DNA of 5,183 nt from an uncultured Lachnospiraceae bacterium. Lineage in GTDB: Bacteria > Bacillota > Clostridia > Lachnospirales > Lachnospiraceae. The position numbers and the translations under genes were made by a program. The notes beneath the pieces were generated by a model, which made no database searches, was not told the DNA's origin, and saw only the letters and a list, made by a program, of their open reading frames with translations. This document shows positions 1 through 4,861 of the stretch, one piece after another (the first letter of the stretch is position 1; each line of letters starts with the position of its first letter). The stretch lies in contig CANQQN010000136.1 in the NCBI GenBank assembly GCA_947625995.1, positions 1 to 5,183 on the forward strand, in the 5' to 3' direction.

Positions 1-1522
1 CAAGATCCTTTGCCTTTGCCTCCCACTCGGAAGCATCCGCATAGGTGTCCCGAGGATCGAGAATACCTGTATCCACACCCTTCAATTCGGTAGGTACTTC
101 AAAATTGAAGTAGGGGATCTTCTTAGTGGGCGCGTTCAGAATGTCTCCGTTTAAGATCGCGTCGATGATACCACGGGTATCCTTGATGGAGATACGCTTA
201 CCTGTGCCGTTCCAGCCTGTATTTACCAGATAAGCCTTGGCGCCGCTCTTTTCCATTCTCTTCACAAGCTCTTCCGCATACTTGGTCGGATGCAGTTCCA
301 GAAACGCCTGTCCAAAACATGCGGAGAAGGTAGGTGTAGGCTCTGTGATGCCGCGCTCTGTACCTGCAAGCTTTGCGGTAAAGCCTGAAAGGAAGTAGTA
401 CTGGGTCTGCTCCGGGGTCAGCACTGATACCGGAGGAAGTACGCCGAACGCATCTGCTGACAGGAAGATCACGTTCTTTGCTGCGGGAGCCGCAGATACG
501 GGACGTACGATCTTCTCAATATGATTGATGGGATAAGATACACGGGTATTTTCAGTCACGCTCTTATCATTGAAGTCGATCTTGCCATTCTCATCCAGCG
601 TCACGTTCTCAAGGAGCGCGTTGCGCTTAATGGCGTTATAAATATCGGGCTCCGATTCTTTGTCAAGATTGATAACCTTCGCGTAGCAGCCGCCTTCAAA
701 ATTGAATACACCATTGTCATCCCAGCCGTGCTCGTCGTCTCCGATCAGCAGACGCTTGGGATCTGTAGACAATGTGGTCTTACCTGTACCGGAAAGGCCG
801 AAGAAGATCGCTGTATTCTCACCGTTCATGTCTGTATTTGCGGAGCAGTGCATGGAAGCGATGCCCTTCAGCGGCAGGTAGTAGTTCATCATAGAGAACA
901 TACCCTTCTTCATCTCGCCGCCGTACCATGTGTTCAGGATCACCTGCTCACGGCTGGAGATGTTGAATACAACCGCGGTCTCAGAATTAAGGCCAAGCTC
1001 CTTATAATTCTCAACCTTTGCCTTGGAAGCGTTGTAAACAACGAAATCAGGCTCAAAATCCTTCAGTTCTTCCTCTGTAGGCTGGATGAACATATTCTTT
1101 ACAAAGTGTGCCTGCCATGCAACCTCAACGATGAAACGGATCGCCATGCGGGTATCTTTGTTGGTGCCGCAGAAAGCATCCATAACAAACAGTCTCTTGT
1201 TGGAAAGCTCTTTGATCGCAAGATCCTTCACTGCCTTCCATGTCTCCTCTGTGGCGGGATGATTGTCGTTCTTATAAGCGTCTGTGGTCCACCATACCGT
1301 GTCCTTGGAATTCTCATCCATGACGATAAATTTGTCTTTGGGGGAACGGCCTGTGTAGATACCCGTCATAACATTGACGGCACCAAGCTCGCTCACCTGT
1401 CCTTTTTCATATCCCTCAAGGCCGGGCTTTGTCTCTTCTTCAAATAACATTTCAAAAGAAGGATTGTAAACAACTTCGGTGGTTCCTGTAATACCATACT
1501 TGCTCAAGTTAATCTCTGCCAT
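1..1522 (-). CDS. pckA: Phosphoenolpyruvate carboxykinase (ATP), C-terminus cut by window edge
   Basis: Cytosolic enzyme of the ATP-dependent PEP carboxykinase family, which interconverts oxaloacetate + ATP and PEP + CO2 + ADP. In fermenting anaerobes it often runs in the carboxylating direction to make C4 acids; the direction here is inference. The 507 visible codons show the family motifs in order: RSPKDKF (residues 59-65) for substrate binding, SMHCSAN (223-229) around the metal-ligand region, the P-loop GLSGTGKTTLS (242-252), the metal-binding IGDDEHGW (260-267), the arginine-bearing GTERGITEPTPTFS (387-400) and NTGWNGTGKRI (434-444). Family members are about 530-540 residues, so only some 25-35 C-terminal residues lie beyond the window. 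The start ATG at 1522-1520 is fixed by AAGAGG seven bases upstream (1535-1530). It has its own promoter and structured leader and diverges from the cysteine synthase gene. No disruption is seen. Confidence 0.97.
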   Translation of the reverse strand, partial: MAEINLSKYGITGTTEVVYNPSFEMLFEEETKPGLEGYEKGQVSELGAVNVMTGIYTGRSPKDKFIVMDENSKDTVWWTTDAYKNDNHPATEETWKAVKDLAIKELSNKRLFVMDAFCGTNKDTRMAIRFIVEVAWQAHFVKNMFIQPTEEELKDFEPDFVVYNASKAKVENYKELGLNSETAVVFNISSREQVILNTWYGGEMKKGMFSMMNYYLPLKGIASMHCSANTDMNGENTAIFFGLSGTGKTTLSTDPKRLLIGDDEHGWDDNGVFNFEGGCYAKVINLDKESEPDIYNAIKRNALLENVTLDENGKIDFNDKSVTENTRVSYPINHIEKIVRPVSAAPAAKNVIFLSADAFGVLPPVSVLTPEQTQYYFLSGFTAKLAGTERGITEPTPTFSACFGQAFLELHPTKYAEELVKRMEKSGAKAYLVNTGWNGTGKRISIKDTRGIIDAILNGDILNAPTKKIPYFNFEVPTELKGVDTGILDPRDTYADASEWEAKAKDL

Positions 1523-1529
1523 CTTTTAA

Positions 1530-1535
1530 CCTCTT
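1530..1535 (-). promoter_or_regulatory. Ribosome binding site of pckA
   Basis: On the minus strand the sequence AAGAGG stands seven bases before the ATG of pckA. It lies outside the folded part of the leader (1552-1614), so the structure would not occlude it directly. Confidence 0.75.
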
Positions 1536-1551
1536 TTCTTTAAATTGTAAT

Positions 1552-1614
1552 GTGGGGTAACTCGCCTGTCATACGGGCAGGTCCATCCCTTCCAAAAGAG
1601 GGAAATTATCCCAC
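1552..1614 (-). promoter_or_regulatory. Structured leader of pckA mRNA, possible three-way junction
   Basis: The pckA transcript should start near 1621. Its first 70 nt can fold into a closed multibranch structure. The outer stem pairs 1614-1606 (GUGGGAUAA) with 1560-1552 (UUACCCCAC), nine positions with one A-C mismatch. Inside it are hairpin UCCCU/AGGGA (1603-1599 with 1590-1586, 8-nt loop) and hairpin CCUG/CAGG (1581-1578 with 1568-1565). I do not recognise it as any riboswitch class I know. It may be a cis-acting regulatory RNA, a protein-binding site or an mRNA-stabilising 5' structure. The pairing is read directly from the sequence; the function is inference. Confidence 0.45.
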
Positions 1615-1627
1615 TTTCTATTAGGTT

Positions 1628-1655
1628 ATTATACAACATTGGAAAATAAAATCAA
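1628..1655 (-). promoter_or_regulatory. Promoter of pckA
   Basis: Read on the minus strand, TTGATT (1655-1650) and a perfect TATAAT (1633-1628) are separated by 16 bp, a good sigma-A type promoter. Transcription would start near 1621, giving a leader of about 100 nt before the pckA ATG at 1522. Confidence 0.8.
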
Positions 1656-1656
1656 T

Positions 1657-1675
1657 AAAAATTGTGAGAATTTTT
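1657..1675. repeat. AT-rich inverted repeat upstream of the pckA -35 box
   Basis: AAAAATT (1657-1663) and AATTTTT (1669-1675) form a perfect 7-bp inverted repeat around GTGAG. It starts two bases upstream of the pckA -35 hexamer, where an UP element or an activator site would be. It could also be a weak terminator of the open frame that ends at 1675, although its stem contains no G or C. Confidence 0.4.
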
Positions 1676-1833
1676 TAATTTGCTTTTTCCGTGGCGCTGC
1701 GCGCGGCGGTCAGTATGATCATGGCAGCGCCGGCGCCGAAGATCTCGCAGGCAGTCAGCAGGGAAAGGGCCTCTCCTGCGTCCTGATGTGGTTTTTCAAC
1801 AAAAACTATTCTTTTTTCGGGAAATGTGCTATA
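1675..1833 (-). pseudogene. Possible coding remnant in a GC-rich island (unrecognised)
   Basis: Between the AT-rich pckA promoter and the cysteine synthase promoter lies a sharply GC-richer stretch (about 1682-1790). On the minus strand it is open from a TAG at 1836-1834 to a TAA at 1677-1675, 52 sense codons. Its third positions are mostly G or C, as in the neighbouring cysteine synthase gene. The peptide contains ALSLLTACEIFGAGAAMIIL, a plausible hydrophobic segment. There is no usable start: the first in-frame ATG leaves only 15 residues, with no obvious ribosome site. I do not recognise the protein. It may be the tail of a lost gene that once ended just before the pckA promoter, or chance. 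The opposite strand is also partly open, so the call is weak. Confidence 0.25.
1693..1731. repeat. GC-rich inverted repeat, 8-bp arms
   Basis: GGCGCTGC (1693-1700) and GCAGCGCC (1724-1731) are perfect inverted arms with a 23-base loop that itself contains the palindrome ATGATCAT (1715-1722). No T-run follows on either strand, so it is not an obvious intrinsic terminator. It may simply reflect the GC-rich coding-like sequence. Confidence 0.4.
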
Positions 1834-1835
1834 CT
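1827..1835 (+). promoter_or_regulatory. Probable extended -10 promoter of the cysteine synthase gene
   Basis: TGCTATACT contains a TGn extension in front of the -10 hexamer TATACT (1830-1835). The -35 position (1807-1812, TATTCT) is a poor match, as is common for extended -10 promoters. The start of transcription would be near 1842, giving a leader of about 50 nt. This excludes the upstream in-frame ATG at 1788 as a start for this transcript. Confidence 0.55.
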
Positions 1836-1876
1836 ATCCTGCGTATGTCTTTTATAGAATACTATTACATTCATGC

Positions 1877-1882
1877 AGGAGG
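1877..1882 (+). promoter_or_regulatory. Ribosome binding site that fixes the cysteine synthase start
   Basis: A perfect AGGAGG lies 10 bases before the ATG at 1893. The in-frame ATGs at 1788 and 1845 have no such site, and the residues they would add do not resemble the family. Confidence 0.85.
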
Positions 1883-1892
1883 CTGCGAATCC

Positions 1893-2828
1893 ATGTATTG
1901 CAACAATATTCTGGAAGCGGTAGGCAACACCCCGCTCATCAAGCTGAACCGATTAACCGGTTCCGAAGACGCTGATGTTTTTGTAAAATATGAGGCCGTC
2001 AATATCGGCGGTTCCGTGAAAACTCGTACTGCCTTAAATATGATCGAAGCCGCGGAACGGGCAGGCAAGCTGCATCCCGACTCTGTAATCTGCGAGCCCA
2101 CCAGCGGCAATCAGGGCATCGGCCTTGCTCTTGTAGGCGCAGTAAAAGGCTATAAAGTGAAAATCGTGATGCCGGATTCCGTCAGCATGGAACGCAGGAT
2201 GCTCGTATCCCAATATGGCGCAGAGGTGGTGCTGATCCACGATGACGGCGATATCGGAAAGGCTGTGGAGGACTGCCTGCAATACGCTCTTGATCTGCAG
2301 AGAAAAGATCCGAAGGTCTATGTTCCCCAGCAATTTGAAAATCCCGACAACCCCGCCGTCCATTATGAAAAAACTGCCCGGGAGATCATTCGGCAGATGG
2401 ACGATTTGACCATCGACGGCTTCTGCTCCGGTTACGGCAGCGGCGGCACCATTACCGGCATCGGCCGAGCGCTGCGGGAGGCTAATCCCGGCGTACATAT
2501 CGCGGTTCTGGAGGTGGCAAACGCCCCCGCCCTGCTGGGAGGCCCTATCGGAAGTCATTTCCAGCAAGGAATCGGCGACGGCTTCGTTCCCGCCAATTTT
2601 GATACGAGCATTTATGATGAGATCATCATCGTCAACGACGATCAGGCCCTTGAAACTGCCCGCTGTCTTGCCCGGGAGGAAGGCATTCTTGCAGGTATTT
2701 CCGCCGGCACCAACGTGTGGGGCGCCCTGCAGCTTGCCCAAAAGCTTGGCAAAGGTAAAAACGTGGTGTGTCTGGCACCGGATACCGGGGAGCGGTACTG
2801 CTCTACGATTCTGTTTGACCACGCGTAG
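1893..2828 (+). CDS. cysK: Cysteine synthase (O-acetylserine sulfhydrylase family)
   Basis: A 311-residue fold-type II PLP enzyme; the family makes L-cysteine from O-acetylserine and sulfide in the cytosol. The N-terminus reads ILEAVGNTPLIKLNRL (6-21), typical of CysK/CysM. GGSVKTR (39-45) holds the Schiff-base lysine K43. TSGNQGIG (70-77) is the asparagine loop that binds the substrate carboxylate. GYGSGGT (180-186) binds the PLP phosphate. PDTGERY (296-302) supplies the residue near the pyridine nitrogen (T298). Length matches the family norm of about 305-315. I chose ATG 1893 because of the AGGAGG ten bases upstream. GGSVKTR and the LEVANAP segment (206-212) differ from textbook CysK, so this may be a clade with shifted substrate preference; a cystathionine beta-synthase-like or other beta-replacement role cannot be excluded. 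It appears monocistronic, divergent from pckA, with no serine acetyltransferase gene beside it. Confidence 0.88.
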   Translation: MYCNNILEAVGNTPLIKLNRLTGSEDADVFVKYEAVNIGGSVKTRTALNMIEAAERAGKLHPDSVICEPTSGNQGIGLALVGAVKGYKVKIVMPDSVSMERRMLVSQYGAEVVLIHDDGDIGKAVEDCLQYALDLQRKDPKVYVPQQFENPDNPAVHYEKTAREIIRQMDDLTIDGFCSGYGSGGTITGIGRALREANPGVHIAVLEVANAPALLGGPIGSHFQQGIGDGFVPANFDTSIYDEIIIVNDDQALETARCLAREEGILAGISAGTNVWGALQLAQKLGKGKNVVCLAPDTGERYCSTILFDHA

Positions 2829-2941
2829 GCGGTTTATTCTTTTGAATTATGGATAAGGAAGGCGCTTACCAGACCGCTGCTGCACTATTTTAAAAGGATT
2901 CTTGCGGCATCAGAAACAGGGAAACAATGGGAAAAGAAAAA

Positions 2942-2969
2942 AACTTTTTAAAAAAAGTTGATTTTTTTT
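2942..2969 (+). terminator. AT-rich intrinsic terminator after the cysteine synthase gene
   Basis: AACTTTTT (2942-2949) and AAAAAGTT (2952-2959) form an 8-bp stem, followed by GA and eight Ts (2962-2969). An A-run precedes it. The stem has one C-G pair only, so termination may be weak. The 3' part overlaps the -35 box of the next promoter. The rest of the gap 2829-2941 shows no gene or clear signal. Confidence 0.5.
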
Positions 2970-2986
2970 ACAAATAGTTATAGAAT
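2958..2986 (+). promoter_or_regulatory. Promoter of the EpsG-dockerin unit
   Basis: TTGATT (2958-2963) and TAGAAT (2981-2986) are separated by exactly 17 bp. The predicted start near 2993 leaves a leader of about 45 nt. The -35 box begins inside the descending arm of the preceding terminator hairpin. Confidence 0.65.
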
Positions 2987-3005
2987 AGCGGGTGGCATGT
3001 TGAGC

Positions 3006-3011
3006 AGGAGG
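3006..3011 (+). promoter_or_regulatory. AGGAGG site unusually far from the EpsG-family start
   Basis: A perfect AGGAGG lies 26 bases before the ATG at 3038, too far for normal use. No ATG, GTG or TTG stands at the usual distance, and a TAA at 3020-3022 closes the frame upstream of 3038. The nearer purine-rich AAAGAGAAAAAAA (3026-3037) may serve instead. The palindrome TTATATAA (3015-3022) lies between the two. Confidence 0.45.
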
Positions 3012-3037
3012 TTCTTATATAAAGCAAAGAGAAAAAA

Positions 3038-4138
3038 ATGTTGGTTTACATAGCTAATTTTGTATCGATTACGATCCTTTTTATGATCGCAGAGCATTTC
3101 AATAAAATGCGTTCTGTAAGAATCTGCAGTTTTCTTTACGCATGGCTGCAGCTTAGTCTGATCGCCGCGCTCCGGTGGGGCGTCGGCTATGATTACAACC
3201 AGTATTTCAACACTTTCTATGAAATATCCGGGCTGCATACATGGGCGGAGCTTGCGGCACGTCGGGAAGAGATCGGATTTGTGCTGTTTAATAAGGGAAT
3301 GACGCTTCTGACCAACAATGTGATCCTATACTTGTTTGTCTATTATGGCATTCTCTATGGGCTTCTGCTCGTTTATATCTACCGGTATGCAGAAGTGAAA
3401 TGGAGCAGTCTCTTTCTTTATATCGCATTGGATTACTTCGCAGTGTCCCTTTGTTTCATGAGGCAGAGCATGGCGATGGTGATCGGTCTCTTTGCAATAG
3501 AAATGATAAAAAGGCGAAAACCGCTGTGTTGTATCCTGCTTACGTTTTTGGCCGCGGCTTTCCACTCATCGGCCCTGATCCTGCTTGTTGCGCTGGCCTT
3601 TTCCTATCTGGATTTTACCAACAGGAAGCTTCAGATAGGCGCAGTGATATCTGCCATTGTCATTTATGCAGGCTGTGACTTTATCTTAAAGTATGCGTTA
3701 GTGGGGCCATTTGAAAAATACAAAGGATATCTGGATTCCTTTTTTATGACGAAGAATCATGTGTTTTCTGTGTATTTTCAGCTTTTGATCTGGATCCTGC
3801 TGCTGATCATGCATAAGCAATGGCTGGCGCAGGACGAAGAAAATAAACGACTGCTTCCCGTTATGTGTCTGGGAGCGTTTCTGGCATTGATGACCACCAG
3901 ACATTACATCATTGAAAGAATGTCGCTGTACCTTACGGTTTATAACATCAGGATTGGCGCCCAATTGCTGAATCTATTTCAGAAAGACCGGTTTCAAAGC
4001 CGTATGGCTGTGATCGGAACGCTTGCTATCGGATTCGGTGCATTTATTTTTCTTTTGCGGGCAGACCGTTATGGTATTACGCCGTACCAATTTAATCAAG
4101 GCTATTTCCAAACACTTTTAAAGGAAATGTTTGGTTAG
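3038..4138 (+). CDS. EpsG-family polysaccharide polymerase-like membrane protein
   Basis: A 366-residue polytopic inner-membrane protein resembling EpsG/Wzy-type exopolysaccharide polymerases, which join lipid-linked repeat units on the outer face of the membrane. Hydrophobic segments appear at roughly 1-20, 30-46, 95-115, 123-140, 143-157, 163-190, 198-218, 243-259, 272-286 and 323-340. Family-like motifs are RWGVGYDYNQY (47-57, the R-x-x-x-G-x-D-Y signature), EEIGFVLFNKG (78-88), MRQSMA (141-146), AAFHSSAL (173-180) and ERMSLYL (293-299). Length fits EpsG (about 360-370). No glycosyltransferase or export gene is nearby, so it is an orphan relative to usual eps clusters. A dockerin protein gene follows 35 bp downstream and probably shares the transcript. 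The start at 3038 is the only one possible because a TAA lies in frame just upstream. Substrate is unknown. Confidence is high for the family and lower for the exact role. Confidence 0.8.
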   Translation: MLVYIANFVSITILFMIAEHFNKMRSVRICSFLYAWLQLSLIAALRWGVGYDYNQYFNTFYEISGLHTWAELAARREEIGFVLFNKGMTLLTNNVILYLFVYYGILYGLLLVYIYRYAEVKWSSLFLYIALDYFAVSLCFMRQSMAMVIGLFAIEMIKRRKPLCCILLTFLAAAFHSSALILLVALAFSYLDFTNRKLQIGAVISAIVIYAGCDFILKYALVGPFEKYKGYLDSFFMTKNHVFSVYFQLLIWILLLIMHKQWLAQDEENKRLLPVMCLGAFLALMTTRHYIIERMSLYLTVYNIRIGAQLLNLFQKDRFQSRMAVIGTLAIGFGAFIFLLRADRYGITPYQFNQGYFQTLLKEMFG

Positions 4139-4173
4139 CAATAGATACAAAGAAAGAAAGGAAGAAGAAAACA

Positions 4174-4503
4174 ATGAGGAAAAAACTTCAAACAATTTTA
4201 GCTACAGCACTTGTGATTGCAGTAGCTGCAATTCCGGCATTTGCAGAAGGTACAGGCATTGTGACTTCTACATCTACAACCATGACAACAACCACAACTG
4301 TGGTAAACGTTGTGATGGGTGATACAGACGGTAACGGAACGATCAACACAGACGACGCCCTTGCGATCTTAAAGAGTGTTGTAAAGATCGAGCAGGATGC
4401 TTTCATTGAGGCTGCCGCAGACGTAGACAAAAACGGAAAGGTCGATGTGGACGACGCGCTTAAGGTCTTGAAGCATGTAGTCGGTCTGGAAAAAATACAG
4501 TAA
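4174..4503 (+). CDS. Small secreted protein: signal peptide, Thr-rich linker, type I dockerin
   Basis: A 109-residue exported protein. Residues 1-24 form a signal peptide (RKK, then hydrophobic core, cleavage likely after AFA at 24). Residues 27-43 are a Thr/Ser linker (TSTSTTMTTTTT), a likely O-glycosylation target. Residues 49-109 form one type I dockerin with two F-hand repeats. Loop 1 runs from D50 to D61 with calcium ligands D50, D52, N54, N58 and D61. Loop 2 runs from D83 to D94 with D83, D85, N87, D91 and D94. Both loops lead into matching helices (DDALAILKSVV and DDALKVLKHVV), so the domain looks intact. The recognition positions 10-11 are T-D and V-D. Dockerins bind cohesins in cellulosome-like assemblies and are normally attached to enzymes; here no catalytic domain, sortase signal or surface repeat is present. 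It follows the EpsG-like gene by 35 bp with a purine-rich AAGGA ribosome site 11 bases before the ATG. Its partner is unknown; binding a cohesin or a host-cell polymer is inference. Confidence 0.87.
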   Translation: MRKKLQTILATALVIAVAAIPAFAEGTGIVTSTSTTMTTTTTVVNVVMGDTDGNGTINTDDALAILKSVVKIEQDAFIEAAADVDKNGKVDVDDALKVLKHVVGLEKIQ

Positions 4504-4546
4504 ATAGCTGCTGCTTACAGGCCTCTGACAGTAATCGCACGATTCG

Positions 4547-4573
4547 AGGGTTCTGTCTCAAAGATTATGTAAA
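4547..4573. mobile_element. Possible insertion-sequence end (IS256-like), low confidence
   Basis: The stretch GGGTTCTGTCTCAAAGATTA (4549-4568), followed by TGTAAAC, resembles the ends of IS256-family elements, which often carry TGTGTAAA-type motifs; this is from memory. No transposase gene, second end or target duplication is seen. It borders the truncated flavodoxin gene, so it may be the scar of an insertion followed by deletion. The flanking 4504-4546 shows no feature. Confidence 0.22.
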
Positions 4574-4620
4574 CCTCCAAACTGATGTAAGATAAACTTA
4601 CCCGGTTTGGAGGTTTTACT
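4571..4620 (+). terminator. Long hairpin, probable terminator of the dockerin unit
   Basis: AAACCTCCAAAC (4571-4582) and GTTTGGAGGTTT (4605-4616) are perfect 12-bp inverted arms. Inside them GTAAG (4587-4591) and CTTAC (4597-4601) form a second 5-bp stem with the loop ATAAA. TTTTACTGTT follows on the plus strand, a short T-tract. It lies between convergent transcription units and may act in both directions, but the T-run is weak. It could also belong to the possible insertion-sequence end. Confidence 0.55.
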
Positions 4621-4764
4621 GTTACACGTCGGAATGTTTTTGGAAACATTTTCACCCAGCGGCGTCGATACAAGTTACGCTTTAACGCCAACAGCGGACG
4701 CGATGGCTTCCGTCGGCTTTTTCGTATTTCCGCTCCGTGTAAAATATTTGACTGCAATTTTCAT
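4621..4764 (-). pseudogene. Flavodoxin gene remnant with premature stop
   Basis: On the minus strand an ATG at 4764-4762 follows AAGGGG (4780-4775) at 10 bases and opens a clear flavodoxin N-terminus beginning MKIAVKYFTRSGNTKK. The motif T9-R-S-G-N-T14 is the FMN phosphate-binding loop, preceded by the first beta strand and followed by helix EAIASAVGV. After 29 codons a TAA (4677-4675) interrupts the frame. The same frame then continues with VSTPLGENV, which still looks like flavodoxin, so this is probably a nonsense change in a former gene. Soon after, the similarity fades and the sequence runs into the hairpin at 4571-4616, whereas an intact flavodoxin would need about 140-170 residues. The final ENVSKNI segment may be a later part of the fold brought close by deletion (inference). 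It would have been an electron-carrier protein. It lies 97 bp downstream of the cation transporter gene on the same strand. Confidence 0.7.
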
Positions 4765-4774
4765 TTTGATCTGT

Positions 4775-4780
4775 CCCCTT
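4775..4780 (-). promoter_or_regulatory. Ribosome binding site of the flavodoxin remnant
   Basis: AAGGGG read on the minus strand, 10 bases before the ATG at 4764. Its preservation suggests recent decay. No convincing promoter is seen between 4781 and 4861; the gene was probably read through from the transporter gene upstream. Confidence 0.5.
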
Positions 4781-4861
4781 ACAAAATACTCTCCGGTAAG
4801 CGTCCTCTTTTTCCATGTGCCACTATTTTTCTATTGCAAATCAACCTTTTCTATGTATTTG

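Noticed and set aside
521..1447. Long plus-strand open frame of 308 codons opposite pckA
   Set aside because: It lies fully antisense to a well-conserved gene, has no ribosome site, and its peptide resembles no family; it is a shadow of the pckA codon pattern.
1639..1857. Plus-strand frame of 72 codons in the intergenic region
   Set aside because: It crosses two promoters and regions of very different composition, has no ribosome site, and gives an unnatural peptide.
1788..1892. N-terminal extension of cysteine synthase from ATG 1788 or 1845
   Set aside because: The added residues do not fit the family, the extended -10 promoter lies inside the extension, and AGGAGG points to ATG 1893.
2034..2822. 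Minus-strand frame of 262 codons opposite the cysteine synthase gene
   Set aside because: It is antisense to a gene with all expected motifs and shows no recognisable domain or ribosome site.
4265..4302. ACA/ACC/ACT triplet-rich tract as a phase-variable repeat
   Set aside because: Length changes by triplets would not shift the frame and the tract is imperfect; it is simply the Thr-rich linker.
4131..4322. Plus-strand frame overlapping the start of the dockerin gene
   Set aside because: Its odd Asn/Cys-rich peptide is the alternative-frame reading of the Thr-codon repeat; the dockerin frame has the signal peptide and calcium loops.
4515..4757. Minus-strand frame of 80 codons across the long hairpin and flavodoxin remnant
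   Set aside because: It is out of frame with the flavodoxin-like sequence and reads straight through the hairpin; no family resemblance.
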